From: MPNO01 sp965205995
GTDB taxonomy: Bacteria > Pseudomonadota > Alphaproteobacteria > MPNO01
Reading direction: 5' to 3'
DNA: 64,000 nucleotides
NCBI GenBank assembly: GCA_965205995.1
Contig: OZ242200.1
Coordinates: 4,216,001 to 4,280,000, forward strand
This document shows positions 1-11,141 of this stretch, piece by piece. Under the pieces are notes generated by a model. The model was not told the DNA's origin. It did no database searches and saw nothing but the letters and a program-made list of their open reading frames with translations. A program made the position numbers and the translations under genes. Every line of letters starts with the position of its first letter. Positions within the stretch are counted from its first letter, which is position 1.

Positions 1-9
1 CATTCCGGC

Positions 10-1599
10 ATGGGCCTTGCGGCCAAGGGCATGGTGGTCGCATTCGTGGTCTTCACGGTGCTCAACGTGGAGTTCGCCAACGGGGTCTACACCGCGATCC
101 GCGGCTGGATCGAGGCCTCGCTGAGCTGGTATTACATCGTCGTCGTCATGGGGCTGGTGCTGTTCTGCCTCATCATGATGTTCTCGAGGTTCGGCTCCAT
201 CCGCCTGGGCGACGACGATTCGCGCCCCGAATTCAGCAATTTCTCATGGTTCGCCATGCTGTTCTCGGCCGGGGTCGGGATCGGCATCCTGTTCTTCGGC
301 GTCGCCGAGCCGATCTTCTATTTCGACAACTCGGGCGCCTTCGGCTACCCGAACAACCCGCATGCCGATGTCGCCGGCGCGACGTCCATGGACCTGACCC
401 GCGCGGTGCACGCGATGCGGGTCACCTATTTCCACTGGGGCTTCCACGGCTGGGCGGTCTACGTGGTGGTCGGTCTCTGCCTCGCCTATTTCGGCTTTCG
501 CAAGAAGCTGCCGTTCACCATGCGCTCGGCGCTTTACCCGATCATCGGCGACCGGATCTACGGTCCCATCGGACATGGCGTCGATTTGCTCGCGGTGTTC
601 GGCACGATCTTCGGGGTCGCGACCTCGCTCGGCCTCGGGGTCAACCAGATGGCGACCGGGCTGAACGTGCTGTTCGGCGTCGATCCCGGCATCGTGACCC
701 AGATCATCCTGATCGTCGTCATCTCCATCGTAGCGACGTTTTCGGCGGTCTCCGGCGTCGGCAACGGCATCCGCATCATCTCCGAGTGGAACATCTGGCT
801 GTCGCTCGTGCTGCTCGCCTTCTTCCTGTTCGGCGGGCCGTTCAAGTGGCTGATGGGCTTCTTCGTCACCTCGCTCGGCGACTATCTCTGGAACGTGATC
901 CCGATGGGGTTCTGGACCGCCGGCACCGAGAAGGAGATCGCCTGGCAGGGCGGCTGGACGATCTTCTACTGGGGCTGGTGGATATCCTGGGCGCCCTTCG
1001 TCGGGCTGTTCATCGCGCGCATCAGCCGCGGCCGGACGATCCGCGAGTTCATGGTCGGCGTGATGTTCGTTCCCACCACGATCGCCTTCTTCTGGCTCTG
1101 CATGTTCGGCGGCAACGCGATCTACATGGAGCTCAACGCGGCCGGCGGCGTCGGCACCGCCGGCGTCATCGATCTGGTGAAGGCGTGGAACCTGCCAGCG
1201 GCGCTCTACGGGACCATCGAGCGCCTGACCGACATCTCCACCCTGCAATGGGTGATGTCGGCTTTGGCCACCCTCCTGCTGGCGACCTGGTTCATCACCT
1301 CGTCCGATTCGGGCACGCTGGTGATCACCACCATGCTGTCCATGGGGGACGACGACCCGCCGCGGCGCTTCCGCATCGTCTGGGGGCTGGGCGAGGGCTT
1401 CGTGGCCGCGGTGCTGCTGCTCGCGGGCGGGCTCCAGGCGCTTCAGACGGCGGCGATCGCGGCGGCGCTGCCGATCTCGGTCATCCTGATCTTCATGGCC
1501 TACGGGCTGCTGAAATCGCTGTCCGAGGACAGCTCGGCGGTTGCCGCGCCCGCCAGCGAACCGGACGAGGCGGCGGCCGCACCGGTCAGCCCCGGCTGA
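10..1599 (+). CDS. BCCT family betaine/choline/carnitine-type transporter (5' end may lie outside window)
   Basis: A secondary transporter of the inner membrane that takes up quaternary-ammonium osmolytes such as glycine betaine or choline, usually with Na+ or H+. The 529 residues are strongly hydrophobic. The glycine-rich GVGIG stretch (about 88-92), HWGFHGW (about 142-148), the BCCT signature GWTIFYWGWWISWAPF (about 315-330) and a TSSDSG motif late in the protein are all visible. The reading frame is open to the left edge of the window, so the true start could be upstream and an N-terminal tail may be missing. It has no long C-terminal regulatory tail like BetP or BetT. The 3' end overlaps the convergent HTH gene by 14 bases. 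The substrate cannot be told from sequence alone. Confidence 0.93.
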   Translation: MGLAAKGMVVAFVVFTVLNVEFANGVYTAIRGWIEASLSWYYIVVVMGLVLFCLIMMFSRFGSIRLGDDDSRPEFSNFSWFAMLFSAGVGIGILFFGVAEPIFYFDNSGAFGYPNNPHADVAGATSMDLTRAVHAMRVTYFHWGFHGWAVYVVVGLCLAYFGFRKKLPFTMRSALYPIIGDRIYGPIGHGVDLLAVFGTIFGVATSLGLGVNQMATGLNVLFGVDPGIVTQIILIVVISIVATFSAVSGVGNGIRIISEWNIWLSLVLLAFFLFGGPFKWLMGFFVTSLGDYLWNVIPMGFWTAGTEKEIAWQGGWTIFYWGWWISWAPFVGLFIARISRGRTIREFMVGVMFVPTTIAFFWLCMFGGNAIYMELNAAGGVGTAGVIDLVKAWNLPAALYGTIERLTDISTLQWVMSALATLLLATWFITSSDSGTLVITTMLSMGDDDPPRRFRIVWGLGEGFVAAVLLLAGGLQALQTAAIAAALPISVILIFMAYGLLKSLSEDSSAVAAPASEPDEAAAAPVSPG

Positions 1600-2380
1600 G
1601 GGGCCTTTCCCGGCGCCTCTCTTTCGCCCAGGCCTCGAGATCGGCGCGGGCGTAGGCGATCCGCGTCTCGAATTTGTGGAACGCGGGGCCCTTGCCGGCC
1701 GCCCGGTAGCGATCGAGGGTGCGCGGCGAGAGCGTGAGGAATGCCGCGGCCTCCCGCGTGGTGAGGAATCTCGGTTGCCCGCCCGCGGCGGGGCCCGTGT
1801 CACGATGGTCGGGCGGGATCTCGACCAGCGCGCCCAGGGCGGCCGGGTCCGGCGCCAGGGAAGCGGCTGCCTCCTCGCTGCCCGCCAGCGCCCGCGCGAT
1901 GGCGGCGCGCTCGGCTTCGTTCGCGGTGGCGCGCATCCATGCCCGCACCCGCTGGACCGTGGAAAGCCGGGTCGACGCCCCGTTCCTGAGCTTGGCTACG
2001 AAGGCGGAATCCCCGGCGGCCTTCAGCCCCAGATTGGCGTGCCGGGTGCCGGTCACGCCGATGAACGCCTCGACCTCGCGTCGGAACATGGGGCCGATGG
2101 GGGCTTCGTCCATGAAGCGCAATACCCGGTCCGCGGTCTCGACCCTGAGCGAGCGGCCCTTGCCGAGCGTGCAGACGAAGCCGGGGTTGCCGAGCGTGAG
2201 GTGGCCGAGCTGGCTGCCGCTCAGCCCGGAGCGCTTGAGATAGGCAAGCACGGCGCGGCGGAAATTTTCGTCGAGCGCGGTCCCGGGGTCGCGCTCCGGT
2301 TTCTCCGACCGGCCGGCGGGTCCCTCGCCCGGGCTTGCCGCCCCGGCTGCGGCTCCCGTTCTCGATGTCGCTTCGTTCAC
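1586..2380 (-). CDS. Multi-HTH DNA-binding protein with C-terminal MerR/excisionase-like domain
   Basis: 264 aa from a GTG at 2380, chosen because an AGGAAGAG sequence precedes it and because similarity-like order begins there. Three helix-turn-helix-like units are visible. Two related middle blocks are SGLSGSQLGHLTLGNPGFVC and GVTGTRHANLGLKAAGDSAF, each followed by a basic stretch (GRSLRVETADRVLRFM; GASTRLSTVQRVRAWM). The C-terminal block, RFLTTREAAAFLTLSPRTLD, ends in an R-x-D-L-x-x-W motif typical of HTH_17 (MerR/excisionase) domains. It probably regulates transcription; no mobile-element genes lie beside it, so an excisionase role is not supported. I do not recognise the full-length architecture. 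It is convergent with the BCCT gene. Confidence 0.75.
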   Translation of the reverse strand: MNEATSRTGAAAGAASPGEGPAGRSEKPERDPGTALDENFRRAVLAYLKRSGLSGSQLGHLTLGNPGFVCTLGKGRSLRVETADRVLRFMDEAPIGPMFRREVEAFIGVTGTRHANLGLKAAGDSAFVAKLRNGASTRLSTVQRVRAWMRATANEAERAAIARALAGSEEAAASLAPDPAALGALVEIPPDHRDTGPAAGGQPRFLTTREAAAFLTLSPRTLDRYRAAGKGPAFHKFETRIAYARADLEAWAKERRRERPLSRG

Positions 2381-2534
2381 CTCTTCCTGCCCTTCGCCTG
2401 CGCAATCGGCGTGCCGGAGAGCCCGTACCCGTCGGCTAACAGCTTGGTGCCGGGTTGGGAAATGCCGTTTGGGACGGAATTCATGCCTCGCCCGCATAAC
2501 CGCCGATCCGGCGGCGGGCCGCCGTCCGCCCCGC

Positions 2535-3701
2535 CTAAGCCCAGAGCTGCGCGCTGGCCAGCCTGGCGCCTTCCGCCAGGGAGTCGAGCTTGGCCCAGAC
2601 CACGTCGTCGGCGGTGAAGGTGTCGCCGGCGAAGGTGCCGAAACCGCAATCGGTCGCGGCGACGATCCTCGACCGGTCGCCGACGCAGTCGGCCGCGCGG
2701 ACGAGGCGCTCGGCGACCACCTGCGGGTGCTCGACATAGTTGTTGGTGGTTTCGATGACGCCGACGCAAAGCGACATGCGGTCGGGCAGCTTCAGGCGCC
2801 GGAAGGCTTCGATCTCATGGCTGTGCCGCGGGTTGGCGAAGGGCAGGACGAGCGCGCCCACCTTCGCCCCATACATCGCCGGCAGGACATCCGGGCAGGG
2901 AACGTCGTGGTAATGGGGCCCGTCGCGGTTCCCCCAGCAGGCGTGCAGGCGCACCCGTTCCGGCGGTATGTCGGCGATCGCCTGGTTCAGCGCGGCGACA
3001 TTCACTTCCTTCGCCGCGATGAATTCCGACAGGCTCTTGTTCTGCTAGAAGCCCGCCCGTTCCATACCCAGATCGGGCGAGTCGATCTGCAGGATGAACC
3101 CGTGCGCGACGATGCGCTCGTATTCGTGCTTGAGCGCCCGCGCCAGCGCAAAGACATAGTCCTCGAAGCGGTCGTAATAGAGGTTGACCATCGCCGTCGC
3201 GGCAAAGCCCGGCGAAATTGCGGTCATGAAGGTGCCGGCGAAGGCGCCATTCGCATCCGCGAGAGCCTGCTTGAAACCCGCGCATTCGGCGTCGAGGCGG
3301 TTCTCGCCGCTGTAGATCAGGGGGCCGATGGCCTGCGGCAACCCGTAAGGGCTGATCCGCCGCCGGCCGCTCTTGCGCAGTTCCTCGAACCAGACGGGAA
3401 AAGCCTTGGCGTCCATCGGCAACTGGCGCTGCGGCCCGTCGCCGCGGCCGAACCCGTCGATCCGTTCGGTCACATAGGAGATGAAGTCGGTGCGCGGGAC
3501 TTCGCCGTTGTTGCCGATATCGATGCCGGCTTCGATCTGCCGGCGAACCACGAATGCCAGGGATTCGGCAACCGCATCGTCGAGGGTGCCTGCGTCGACG
3601 GTTTCCCCATGCGCCTTCGCGACGAGAAGATCGGCGAGGCTTTCGCGGCGGGGGAGACTGCCGACATGGGTGGTGAGGTTGCGGTCGCGATCGGTGTTCA
3701 T
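2535..3701 (-). pseudogene. MetE-like (cobalamin-independent methionine synthase family) gene interrupted by an in-frame amber codon
   Basis: Reading from ATG 3701 (AGGGA nine bases upstream), the frame encodes a MetE C-terminal-domain-like protein of about 388 codons, but codon 219 is TAG (3045-3047). The two halves are in the same frame with no other defect. The N-terminal half has the family's THVGSLPR start; the second half holds the zinc ligands, His and Cys in RLHACWGNRDGP and the late Cys in AATDCGFG. The protein before the stop would therefore lack the metal site. Family members of this length often act as vitamin-B12-independent methyltransferases of uncertain substrate. A point mutation, a base-calling error or readthrough are all possible. 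It follows dnaJ by 21 bases on the same strand. Confidence 0.85.
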
Positions 3702-3722
3702 GCCGTCCCTTGGAGGGCCGGG

Positions 3723-4859
3723 CTAGTCTTTCAGCTCGTCCCAGAGCCCCTTGACCTTGGCGAAGAAGCCTTCCGATTCGGGGCTCGTCGCGTGCTTGGC
3801 GTCCCTGCCCACCGCCTCGAATTCGCGCAGCAACTCTTTCTGCTGCGGCGACAGGTTGACCGGGGTCTCCACCTGGATCTCGACCAGCATATCGCCGCGC
3901 CCGCGCCCATGCAGGCCGGTCATGCCCTTGCCGCGCAGCCGGAACTGGCGCGAGGACTGGGTCCCCTGGGGGAGGGTCACCTTGGCGAGGGTGCCGTCGA
4001 TCGTCGGCATCTCGACGGCGCCGCCGAGTGTGGCGGTGGTCATCGGGATCGGCACGCGGCAGAACAGCGTCGTCCCGTCGCGCTCGAACAAATTGTGCGG
4101 CCTGACCGAGATGAAAATATAGAGATCGCCCGGGCTCGACCCGTGCATGCCGGCCTCGCCTTCGCCGGCCAGGCGAATGCGGGTGCCGTTCTCGACGCCC
4201 TGCGGGATGGTGACGGAGAGCGTCTTCTCCCTGCGCGTGCGCCCGGTGCCGGCGCAATCCCGGCACGGATTCTCGATCATCTGGCCGGCGCCCTGGCAGT
4301 TGGGGCAGGTGCGTTCGATGGTGAAGAAACCCTGTTGGGCTCGAATTTTGCCGTGGCCGTGGCAGGTGGCGCAGCTCGTTGGGCCGCTGCCCGGCGCCGC
4401 GCCCGAGCCGTCGCAGGTATCGCAGGTCACCGAAGCCGGGATCTTGATCCGCGTCTCGTTGCCCTGATAGGCCTGTTCGAGCGAGATCTCCATGTTGTAG
4501 CGGAGATCGTCGCCGCGCGCGCGGCCGCCGCCGCGCCGCCCGCCCATGAAGTCGCCGAACATCTCGTCGAAAATGTCGGCGAAACCGGAGCCGAAATCGA
4601 AACCGCCGCCCGGCTGCCCGCCCGGCCCGCCGCCCTCGAAAGCGGCGTGACCGAACCGGTCATAGGCGGCGCGCTTCTGGTCGTCCTTGAGGACGTCATA
4701 GGCTTCGCTGATCTGCTTGAACTTCTGCTCGGCGCCGGAATCCCCGGGGTTGCGGTCCGGGTGATACTGCATGGCGAGCTTGCGGTAGGCCTGTTTCAGC
4801 GCATCCGAATCGGCCCCGCGCGCCACACCCAGCGTGTCGTAATAGTCCTCTTTGGCCAT
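3723..4859 (-). CDS. dnaJ: Chaperone DnaJ
   Basis: 378 aa, the normal length for DnaJ. It is the Hsp40 co-chaperone that delivers unfolded proteins to DnaK and stimulates its ATPase. The J domain carries the HPD motif (YHPDRNPGD, about residues 31-39), followed by a Gly/Phe-rich linker, four CxxCxGxG zinc repeats (CDTCDGSG, CATCHGHG, CPNCQGAG, CRDCAGTG) and the C-terminal substrate-binding domain. It lies 99 bases downstream of dnaK on the same strand and is probably cotranscribed from the dnaK heat-shock promoter. The intercistronic gap contains a short hairpin (CCTCTC/GAGAGG), whose role is unknown. Confidence 0.98.
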   Translation of the reverse strand: MAKEDYYDTLGVARGADSDALKQAYRKLAMQYHPDRNPGDSGAEQKFKQISEAYDVLKDDQKRAAYDRFGHAAFEGGGPGGQPGGGFDFGSGFADIFDEMFGDFMGGRRGGGRARGDDLRYNMEISLEQAYQGNETRIKIPASVTCDTCDGSGAAPGSGPTSCATCHGHGKIRAQQGFFTIERTCPNCQGAGQMIENPCRDCAGTGRTRREKTLSVTIPQGVENGTRIRLAGEGEAGMHGSSPGDLYIFISVRPHNLFERDGTTLFCRVPIPMTTATLGGAVEMPTIDGTLAKVTLPQGTQSSRQFRLRGKGMTGLHGRGRGDMLVEIQVETPVNLSPQQKELLREFEAVGRDAKHATSPESEGFFAKVKGLWDELKD

Positions 4860-4958
4860 GCAGCTAGACCTGTTCCAACGGCCGCCGGATGCGGCATCCC
4901 GGCTGAAGGCGCGGTCTGCAACTCAACCCACGGCCACCTCTCTGGAGAGGGGGCGGGG

Positions 4959-6887
<1,929 letters not shown>

Positions 6888-6983
6888 TCCAATCCCCAAT
6901 CTTGCAGCCGATGCCACAGGCCCGTGAAGGCGCCCGCGGCATCCCCGAAAATCCCACGCCCTAATGCGCGGTTATGATTGCGG

Positions 6984-7014
6984 ATATATAGGGTCGAGGA
7001 ACCCTCGGTACAAC
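6984..7014 (-). promoter_or_regulatory. Candidate heat-shock (sigma-32) promoter of dnaK
   Basis: On the minus strand, GTTG (7014-7011) is separated by 18 bases from CCTATATAT (6992-6984). The alphaproteobacterial sigma-32 pattern is CTTG, 17-18 bases, CYTATNTNNG, so there is one mismatch in the -35 and a near-perfect -10. It sits about 97 bases upstream of the dnaK start and drives dnaK-dnaJ. The same interval is the 5' flank of the divergent DUF1848 gene. Confidence 0.6.
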
Positions 7015-7044
7015 CGGAGAGCGCGTCCCCCCAAGGCGAATCCC

Positions 7045-7915
7045 ATGATCGTTTCCGCAAGTTACCGAACCGACATCCCGGCTTTCTACGGCGAATGGTT
7101 CATGCGCCGCGTGCAAGCGGGGTCCTGTACGGTCCGCAACCCCTACGGGAGACCCTACACCGTCCGTCTCGACCGGGACTCGGTCTCCGGCTTCGTCTTC
7201 TGGACCAGGAACGCGGCGCCGTTCCTCCCCGTCTCTCGAACGCCTGGCGTCGGACGGCTACCCGTTTGTCGTCCATTTCACGATCACCGCCTATCCGCGC
7301 GTGCTCGAAGCCTCGGTGATCGACCCTGCGCGCGCCGCCGAACAGGCCCATCGAATCGCCCGGGCGTTCGGGCCGCGCGTCGTCGTCTGGCGCTACGACC
7401 CGATCATCGTCACCGGGGCGACGCCGCTCTGTTCGCATGCCGAACGGTTCGCCCGCCTCGCCGGGGCGCTCGCCGGCGCGGTCGACGAGGTGGTTCTGTC
7501 CTTCGCCGGGTTCTACCGCAAGACCCGGCGGAATATGGCGATCGCCGGCGAATCCTCGGGGCTGAGCTGGAGCGATCCCCCGGTCGAGGCCAAGCGCGCG
7601 GCGATCGCCGAACTCGCCGGGATCGCCGGGGATTTCGGCATGAAGGCCACAATCTGCGCCCAGCCCGAGCTCGCCGCCGGCGCGGCAGGCGAGGCGCGCT
7701 GCATCGACGCAAGGCGCCTCGGCGATGTCGCCGGGACCCCGGTCGCGGCGCGGCTCAAGGGCAACCGGCCGGGCTGCGCCTGCCACGAAGCGCGCGACAT
7801 CGGCGCCTATGACAGCTGCCCGCATGGCTGCATCTACTGCTACGCGGTCGCCAGCCCCGGCGCCGCCAAGACCCGCCACGCGGGCCACGATCCGGAGGGG
7901 GAATCGCTCTCCTGA
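7045..7915 (+). pseudogene. DUF1848 family protein, frameshifted
   Basis: The DUF1848 family is of unknown function and resembles radical-SAM-type iron-sulfur proteins. The first part from ATG 7045 (MIVSASYRTDIPAFYGEWFM) runs to about residue 62 in frame 1, and the family sequence then continues in frame 2 (ASDGYPFVVHFTITAYPRVL onward). The junction is near 7226-7235, next to a CCCC run, and one extra base explains it. The C-terminal part is intact, with the family's hallmark CACHEARDIGAYDSCPHGC followed by IYCYA. If the extra base is a sequencing error this is a normal gene of about 290 aa; otherwise it is recently inactivated. It is convergent with the selenoprotein gene, eight bases apart. 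Confidence 0.8.
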
Positions 7916-7923
7916 CCCGCGGC

Positions 7924-9027
7924 TTATACGTTGCGCGCGCCGTAGAACTCGTTGATGCCGAGCGCTTCTCGGAACGCCACCGTCACCTGGCCGCCGGCCG
8001 CCCCTGCGACCGGCGCGCCGGTGGCGTCGACGACGCGGACGAAGCCGTGGAACGCGGCGGCGACCGCGGCGGCATCGATCATCGCCGCCTCGCCCAGCGC
8101 ATCGGCGAGCGCGTCTCTCAGCGTCGCCGTCCGCGCCTCGTCCCCGCGGGTGACGGCCTCGGCGAAGCCGTGCAACAGAACCCCGCCCTCGATACCCCCG
8201 TCATCCGTCGCCGCCCCGGTGACGGCGTTGATGTCGAACTCGGCGCCCGAAACCTCTGTGCTCGCACGGAGCATGAATGCATGGGCGCTGGTTCAATAGA
8301 CGCATTGATGGAGCGCCGACACCCGGCCCGCCACCAGCTCCATCTGCATGCGGTCGATGGCGCGGATTTCGGTGGCGAAGTCGGTCATCTCGCTGCCCGG
8401 CAGATAGTGCTCCTCGGCGAGGTCCCAATAGTCCCGCTTGGCCTCTGGGACCAGCGACAGCGCCTTGACCACCGGCGAGGCGGCGCCGCCGTAGAGATCG
8501 CCGTCGCTTTCGACCGCGTCCTCGGGCTGCACCAGGCTTATCCACGCGTCATGGCGCCTCCCGCCCGGGGCGCGGTAGCCCGACGGCGCGCCCGCCAGCG
8601 GCGCCGGGAGGTCGAATGGCGGCAGGCCGAGGGACCGGCGAAAAATGTCGATCACCATCGTCATGCAGACGATGCTGACGATCTCGACATAGACCTCCTC
8701 GCTCACCCCGGCGGCCAGAATTCCCTCGACCCAGCCCCGGCCGAGCCGGCCCGGATCGGTGGTCAGGCGGTGGACGAGCTCGACCTCCGCCGCGCTCAGC
8801 CGCCCGCTCGCCTTGTGCTCGCCCGCCACCGAGAAGGGAGACAGCGCGTCCTTGCGCTCGCGGCAGAGCGCGCAGTCGCGCGCCGCGCGGACCTCCGCCG
8901 CGGCCGCCACGCGGCGCCCGCCGTCGAGCCAGGCGCCCGGCTCGGCGATCCGGCGCCAGGCGCGGCGGTGCGCCTCGACCAGCGTCTCGCGGACGCGATA
9001 GGGGCCTTCATAGTCGATCCCGGACAT
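7924..9027 (-). CDS. Tandem-domain AhpD-like (carboxymuconolactone decarboxylase family) selenoprotein with in-frame UGA at 8293-8295
   Basis: Read through one TGA, this is a 367-aa protein from ATG 9027 (GGGAGGAA ribosome site). Codon 245 is TGA, giving ELVAGRVSALHQCVY-U-TSAH. In the AhpD family the catalytic set is Glu, twelve residues later Cys, then x-x-Cys and x-x-x-His. Here Glu230, Cys242, the UGA at 245 and His249 fall at exactly those spacings, so UGA stands where the nucleophilic cysteine is expected. After the UGA the same frame continues for 122 codons with alpha-helical family-like sequence. An N-terminal half-repeat has an ordinary CALC pair (about residue 52) without the following His. 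A hairpin with a G-containing loop begins 19 bases after the UGA. Such proteins reduce peroxides or act as thiol redox partners. Cys-to-Sec replacement is known for AhpD-like proteins. Confidence 0.87.
8259..8273 (-). promoter_or_regulatory. Candidate bacterial SECIS hairpin of the AhpD-like gene
   Basis: On the coding strand TGCTC-CGTGC-GAGCA forms a perfect five-pair stem with a five-base loop. The loop starts 24 bases after the UGA, inside the usual 16-37 base range for bacterial SECIS elements, and it contains G. The same loop sequence recurs in the second selenoprotein gene. Confidence 0.6.
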
Positions 9028-9188
9028 GATTCCTCCCGGTAGCGGTCAACAGGGGACGGCGTGCGACGGCCGATTGTACCAGCAAGCCCGCGGCGGCCAA
9101 CGGGCGCCAAACCGCTTGACCGCGCTCCCGCTCTGCGACATTTGAGGTTTCATCGGAGCCTCGGCGCTGCTGGATGGAGAAGAGCGCC

Positions 9189-11141
9189 ATGGCCAAGGAG
9201 AAGGCGGAACCGGCCGGCTCGGCCGCGGCAACGGCCGGGGGCGAAGCGGCGCTGGAACCGTCCTTCCTGAACGCGCTGCCGCATTTCCTGCCCCTTGCGG
9301 TGTTTCCCCTCATCGTCAACGCGGCGATCCATGGCGGCTGGTGGATCGCCGCGCCATTCGTCTTCTTCATGCTCGCGGGCCCGCTCGACGACGCGCTCGG
9401 CGCGGAAGAGCGCAACATGGACCCGGTGAACACACCGGACAGCCGGTTATGGCTCTACCATCTGCCGGTCTGGCTGTGGGCCGCTCTCTGGCCGCCGACG
9501 CTGGTGTTCGGGCTCTGGCAGATCCTGGTCGCCGGCCATCTGTCGGCCTGGGAAATCGCCCTGATGGCGCTGGTGCTGGCGGGCGAGGCCCAGGCGGTGT
9601 TCATCGTCGGCCACGAGCTGATCCACCGGCGGTCGCTGTGGGAGCGCCGGGTGGGCGAGTTCCTGCTGGCGTCGGCCTCCTATCCGCAATACGCCACCGA
9701 GCACATCTATATCCATCACGCGCTGGTCGGCACGCCGATGGATCTCGGCTCCGCGCCCAAGGGCCAGAGCATCTGGAACTATTTCCCGCGCGAGGTGGCG
9801 AGCAACCTCACCGGCGCCTGGCGGGTCGAACGCGAGCGGCTGGCGCGCCGCGCACTCCCGATCTGGCACTCCACCAATCCGTTCTGGCGCTACGCGATCG
9901 AAACCGGCGCCTGGTATGCGCTGATCTACTGGATGGGCGGCATCTGGGCGATCCTCGTCTTCGCCGCTTTGTGCCTGGTCGTGGTCTTCTCGATGAAGCT
10001 CTCGAACTACATCCAGCATTACGGGCTGCGGCGCGTCCGCCTGCCCAGCGGCCGGTTCGAACGGACCCTGCCACGGCATTCCTGGAGCGCCAACTACAAG
10101 TTCAGCAACTGGATGTTCTACAACATGCAGCGCCACCCGGATCACCACACGGCGTCGAACCGGCGCTTCCCGGTGCTGCAGCATTGCGGCGAGGACGACT
10201 CCCCGCAACTGCCGGGCAGCTACGGCAAGCTGTTCTGGCTCGCCGTCTTCCCGAGCCGCTGGTTCCGGAAGATCGACCCGCTGGTCGATGAGTGGCGCGC
10301 CCGGTTCTATCCCGAGATCGAGGACTGGAGCGCCTATGACAGCCCGGCCTTCGCCGCGCGCCCCGATTCCTTCGAGGCCATCGACGAGATCTTCGGCATT
10401 GCGCCGCGGCTGGTCCGGTGGATCGACCGCGCGCCCGAACTGCTGGATACGCTCCAGGACCGGGAGTTCACCGATCTCGACCTGCCCAGGGGGTTCGGGC
10501 CCGACCCGGAGGCCGAGGCGATCGCCCGGCGCGGCCTCGCGCGGCTCTACTGGACGCATGAATACAGCGTCTCCGAGATGAGGCAGCAGATCGCCGACGT
10601 CCCGGTCGTCGGCCTCGACGACAGCATCGAGACGGTGCGGAACTGGTCCAACGGCAAGGCGTTCCAGGTCGGCGTGCACACATTGCGCGGCAACCTGTCA
10701 CCGATCGAGGCGGGAACGGCGCTGTCGAACATCGCGGAAGCCTCGATCGCATCGGTGCTCGCCGCCGTCGCCGAGGACTTCGCCGAGCGCCGCGGCGCGC
10801 GCACAGACGGCGGGCTGGCGGCCGCCGTCCTCGGCGACCTCGCCAGCCGCGAGGCGGCCCCCGGCGCCGCGATCGACATGCTGTTCGTCCATGACGGCGG
10901 CGAGGCGGCATATTACGAGAGCCTCTGCCGCGAATTCGCCGACGCGCTGCGGGCGCTGTCCGAGGGGTGCCTGGTCTTCGCGCCGGGCCGGAGCGAGCGG
11001 CCCGTCCGCTCGCTCGCCCGGTTCGAGGAGCTCGGTCACGACGCCGGCGCTTCGGGCGAACTCCTCGCACTCACCCGGGCGCGCTGCATCTTCACCGCCG
11101 GCGATCCCACGGTCGGCGTCGGCTTCGACGCGACGCGCTGA
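9189..11141 (+). CDS. AlkB-type alkane 1-monooxygenase fused to GlnE-like adenylyltransferase region
   Basis: 650 aa from ATG 9189, preferred over ATG 9174 because GGAGA lies seven bases before it. Residues 1 to about 390 are a membrane-bound non-haem di-iron hydroxylase: HELIHRR (142-148), EHIYIHH (171-177), NYIQHYG (about 273-279) and HPDHH (about 316-320) match the AlkB histidine boxes. From about 395 the sequence matches the second adenylyltransferase unit of GlnE (RNWSNGKAFQVGVHTLRG, then GGLAAAVLGDLASREAAPGA). GlnE's GSDLDL catalytic Asp pair is reduced to AAIDML, and the DMRLRPSG segment is lost, so nucleotidyl transfer is unlikely. The rest of GlnE follows at 11126-11560 in another frame. 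No rubredoxin or rubredoxin reductase is nearby. The function of the fusion is unknown. Confidence 0.85.
   Translation: MAKEKAEPAGSAAATAGGEAALEPSFLNALPHFLPLAVFPLIVNAAIHGGWWIAAPFVFFMLAGPLDDALGAEERNMDPVNTPDSRLWLYHLPVWLWAALWPPTLVFGLWQILVAGHLSAWEIALMALVLAGEAQAVFIVGHELIHRRSLWERRVGEFLLASASYPQYATEHIYIHHALVGTPMDLGSAPKGQSIWNYFPREVASNLTGAWRVERERLARRALPIWHSTNPFWRYAIETGAWYALIYWMGGIWAILVFAALCLVVVFSMKLSNYIQHYGLRRVRLPSGRFERTLPRHSWSANYKFSNWMFYNMQRHPDHHTASNRRFPVLQHCGEDDSPQLPGSYGKLFWLAVFPSRWFRKIDPLVDEWRARFYPEIEDWSAYDSPAFAARPDSFEAIDEIFGIAPRLVRWIDRAPELLDTLQDREFTDLDLPRGFGPDPEAEAIARRGLARLYWTHEYSVSEMRQQIADVPVVGLDDSIETVRNWSNGKAFQVGVHTLRGNLSPIEAGTALSNIAEASIASVLAAVAEDFAERRGARTDGGLAAAVLGDLASREAAPGAAIDMLFVHDGGEAAYYESLCREFADALRALSEGCLVFAPGRSERPVRSLARFEELGHDAGASGELLALTRARCIFTAGDPTVGVGFDATR

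Noticed and set aside
3045..3047. TAG as pyrrolysine codon
   Set aside because: No pyl genes are visible here, the family does not use pyrrolysine, and an ordinary nonsense change explains it better.
9115..9143. TTGACC ... CATTTG as a sigma-70 promoter before the AlkB fusion
   Set aside because: Spacing is 17 but the -10 matches poorly, so it is not listed as a feature.
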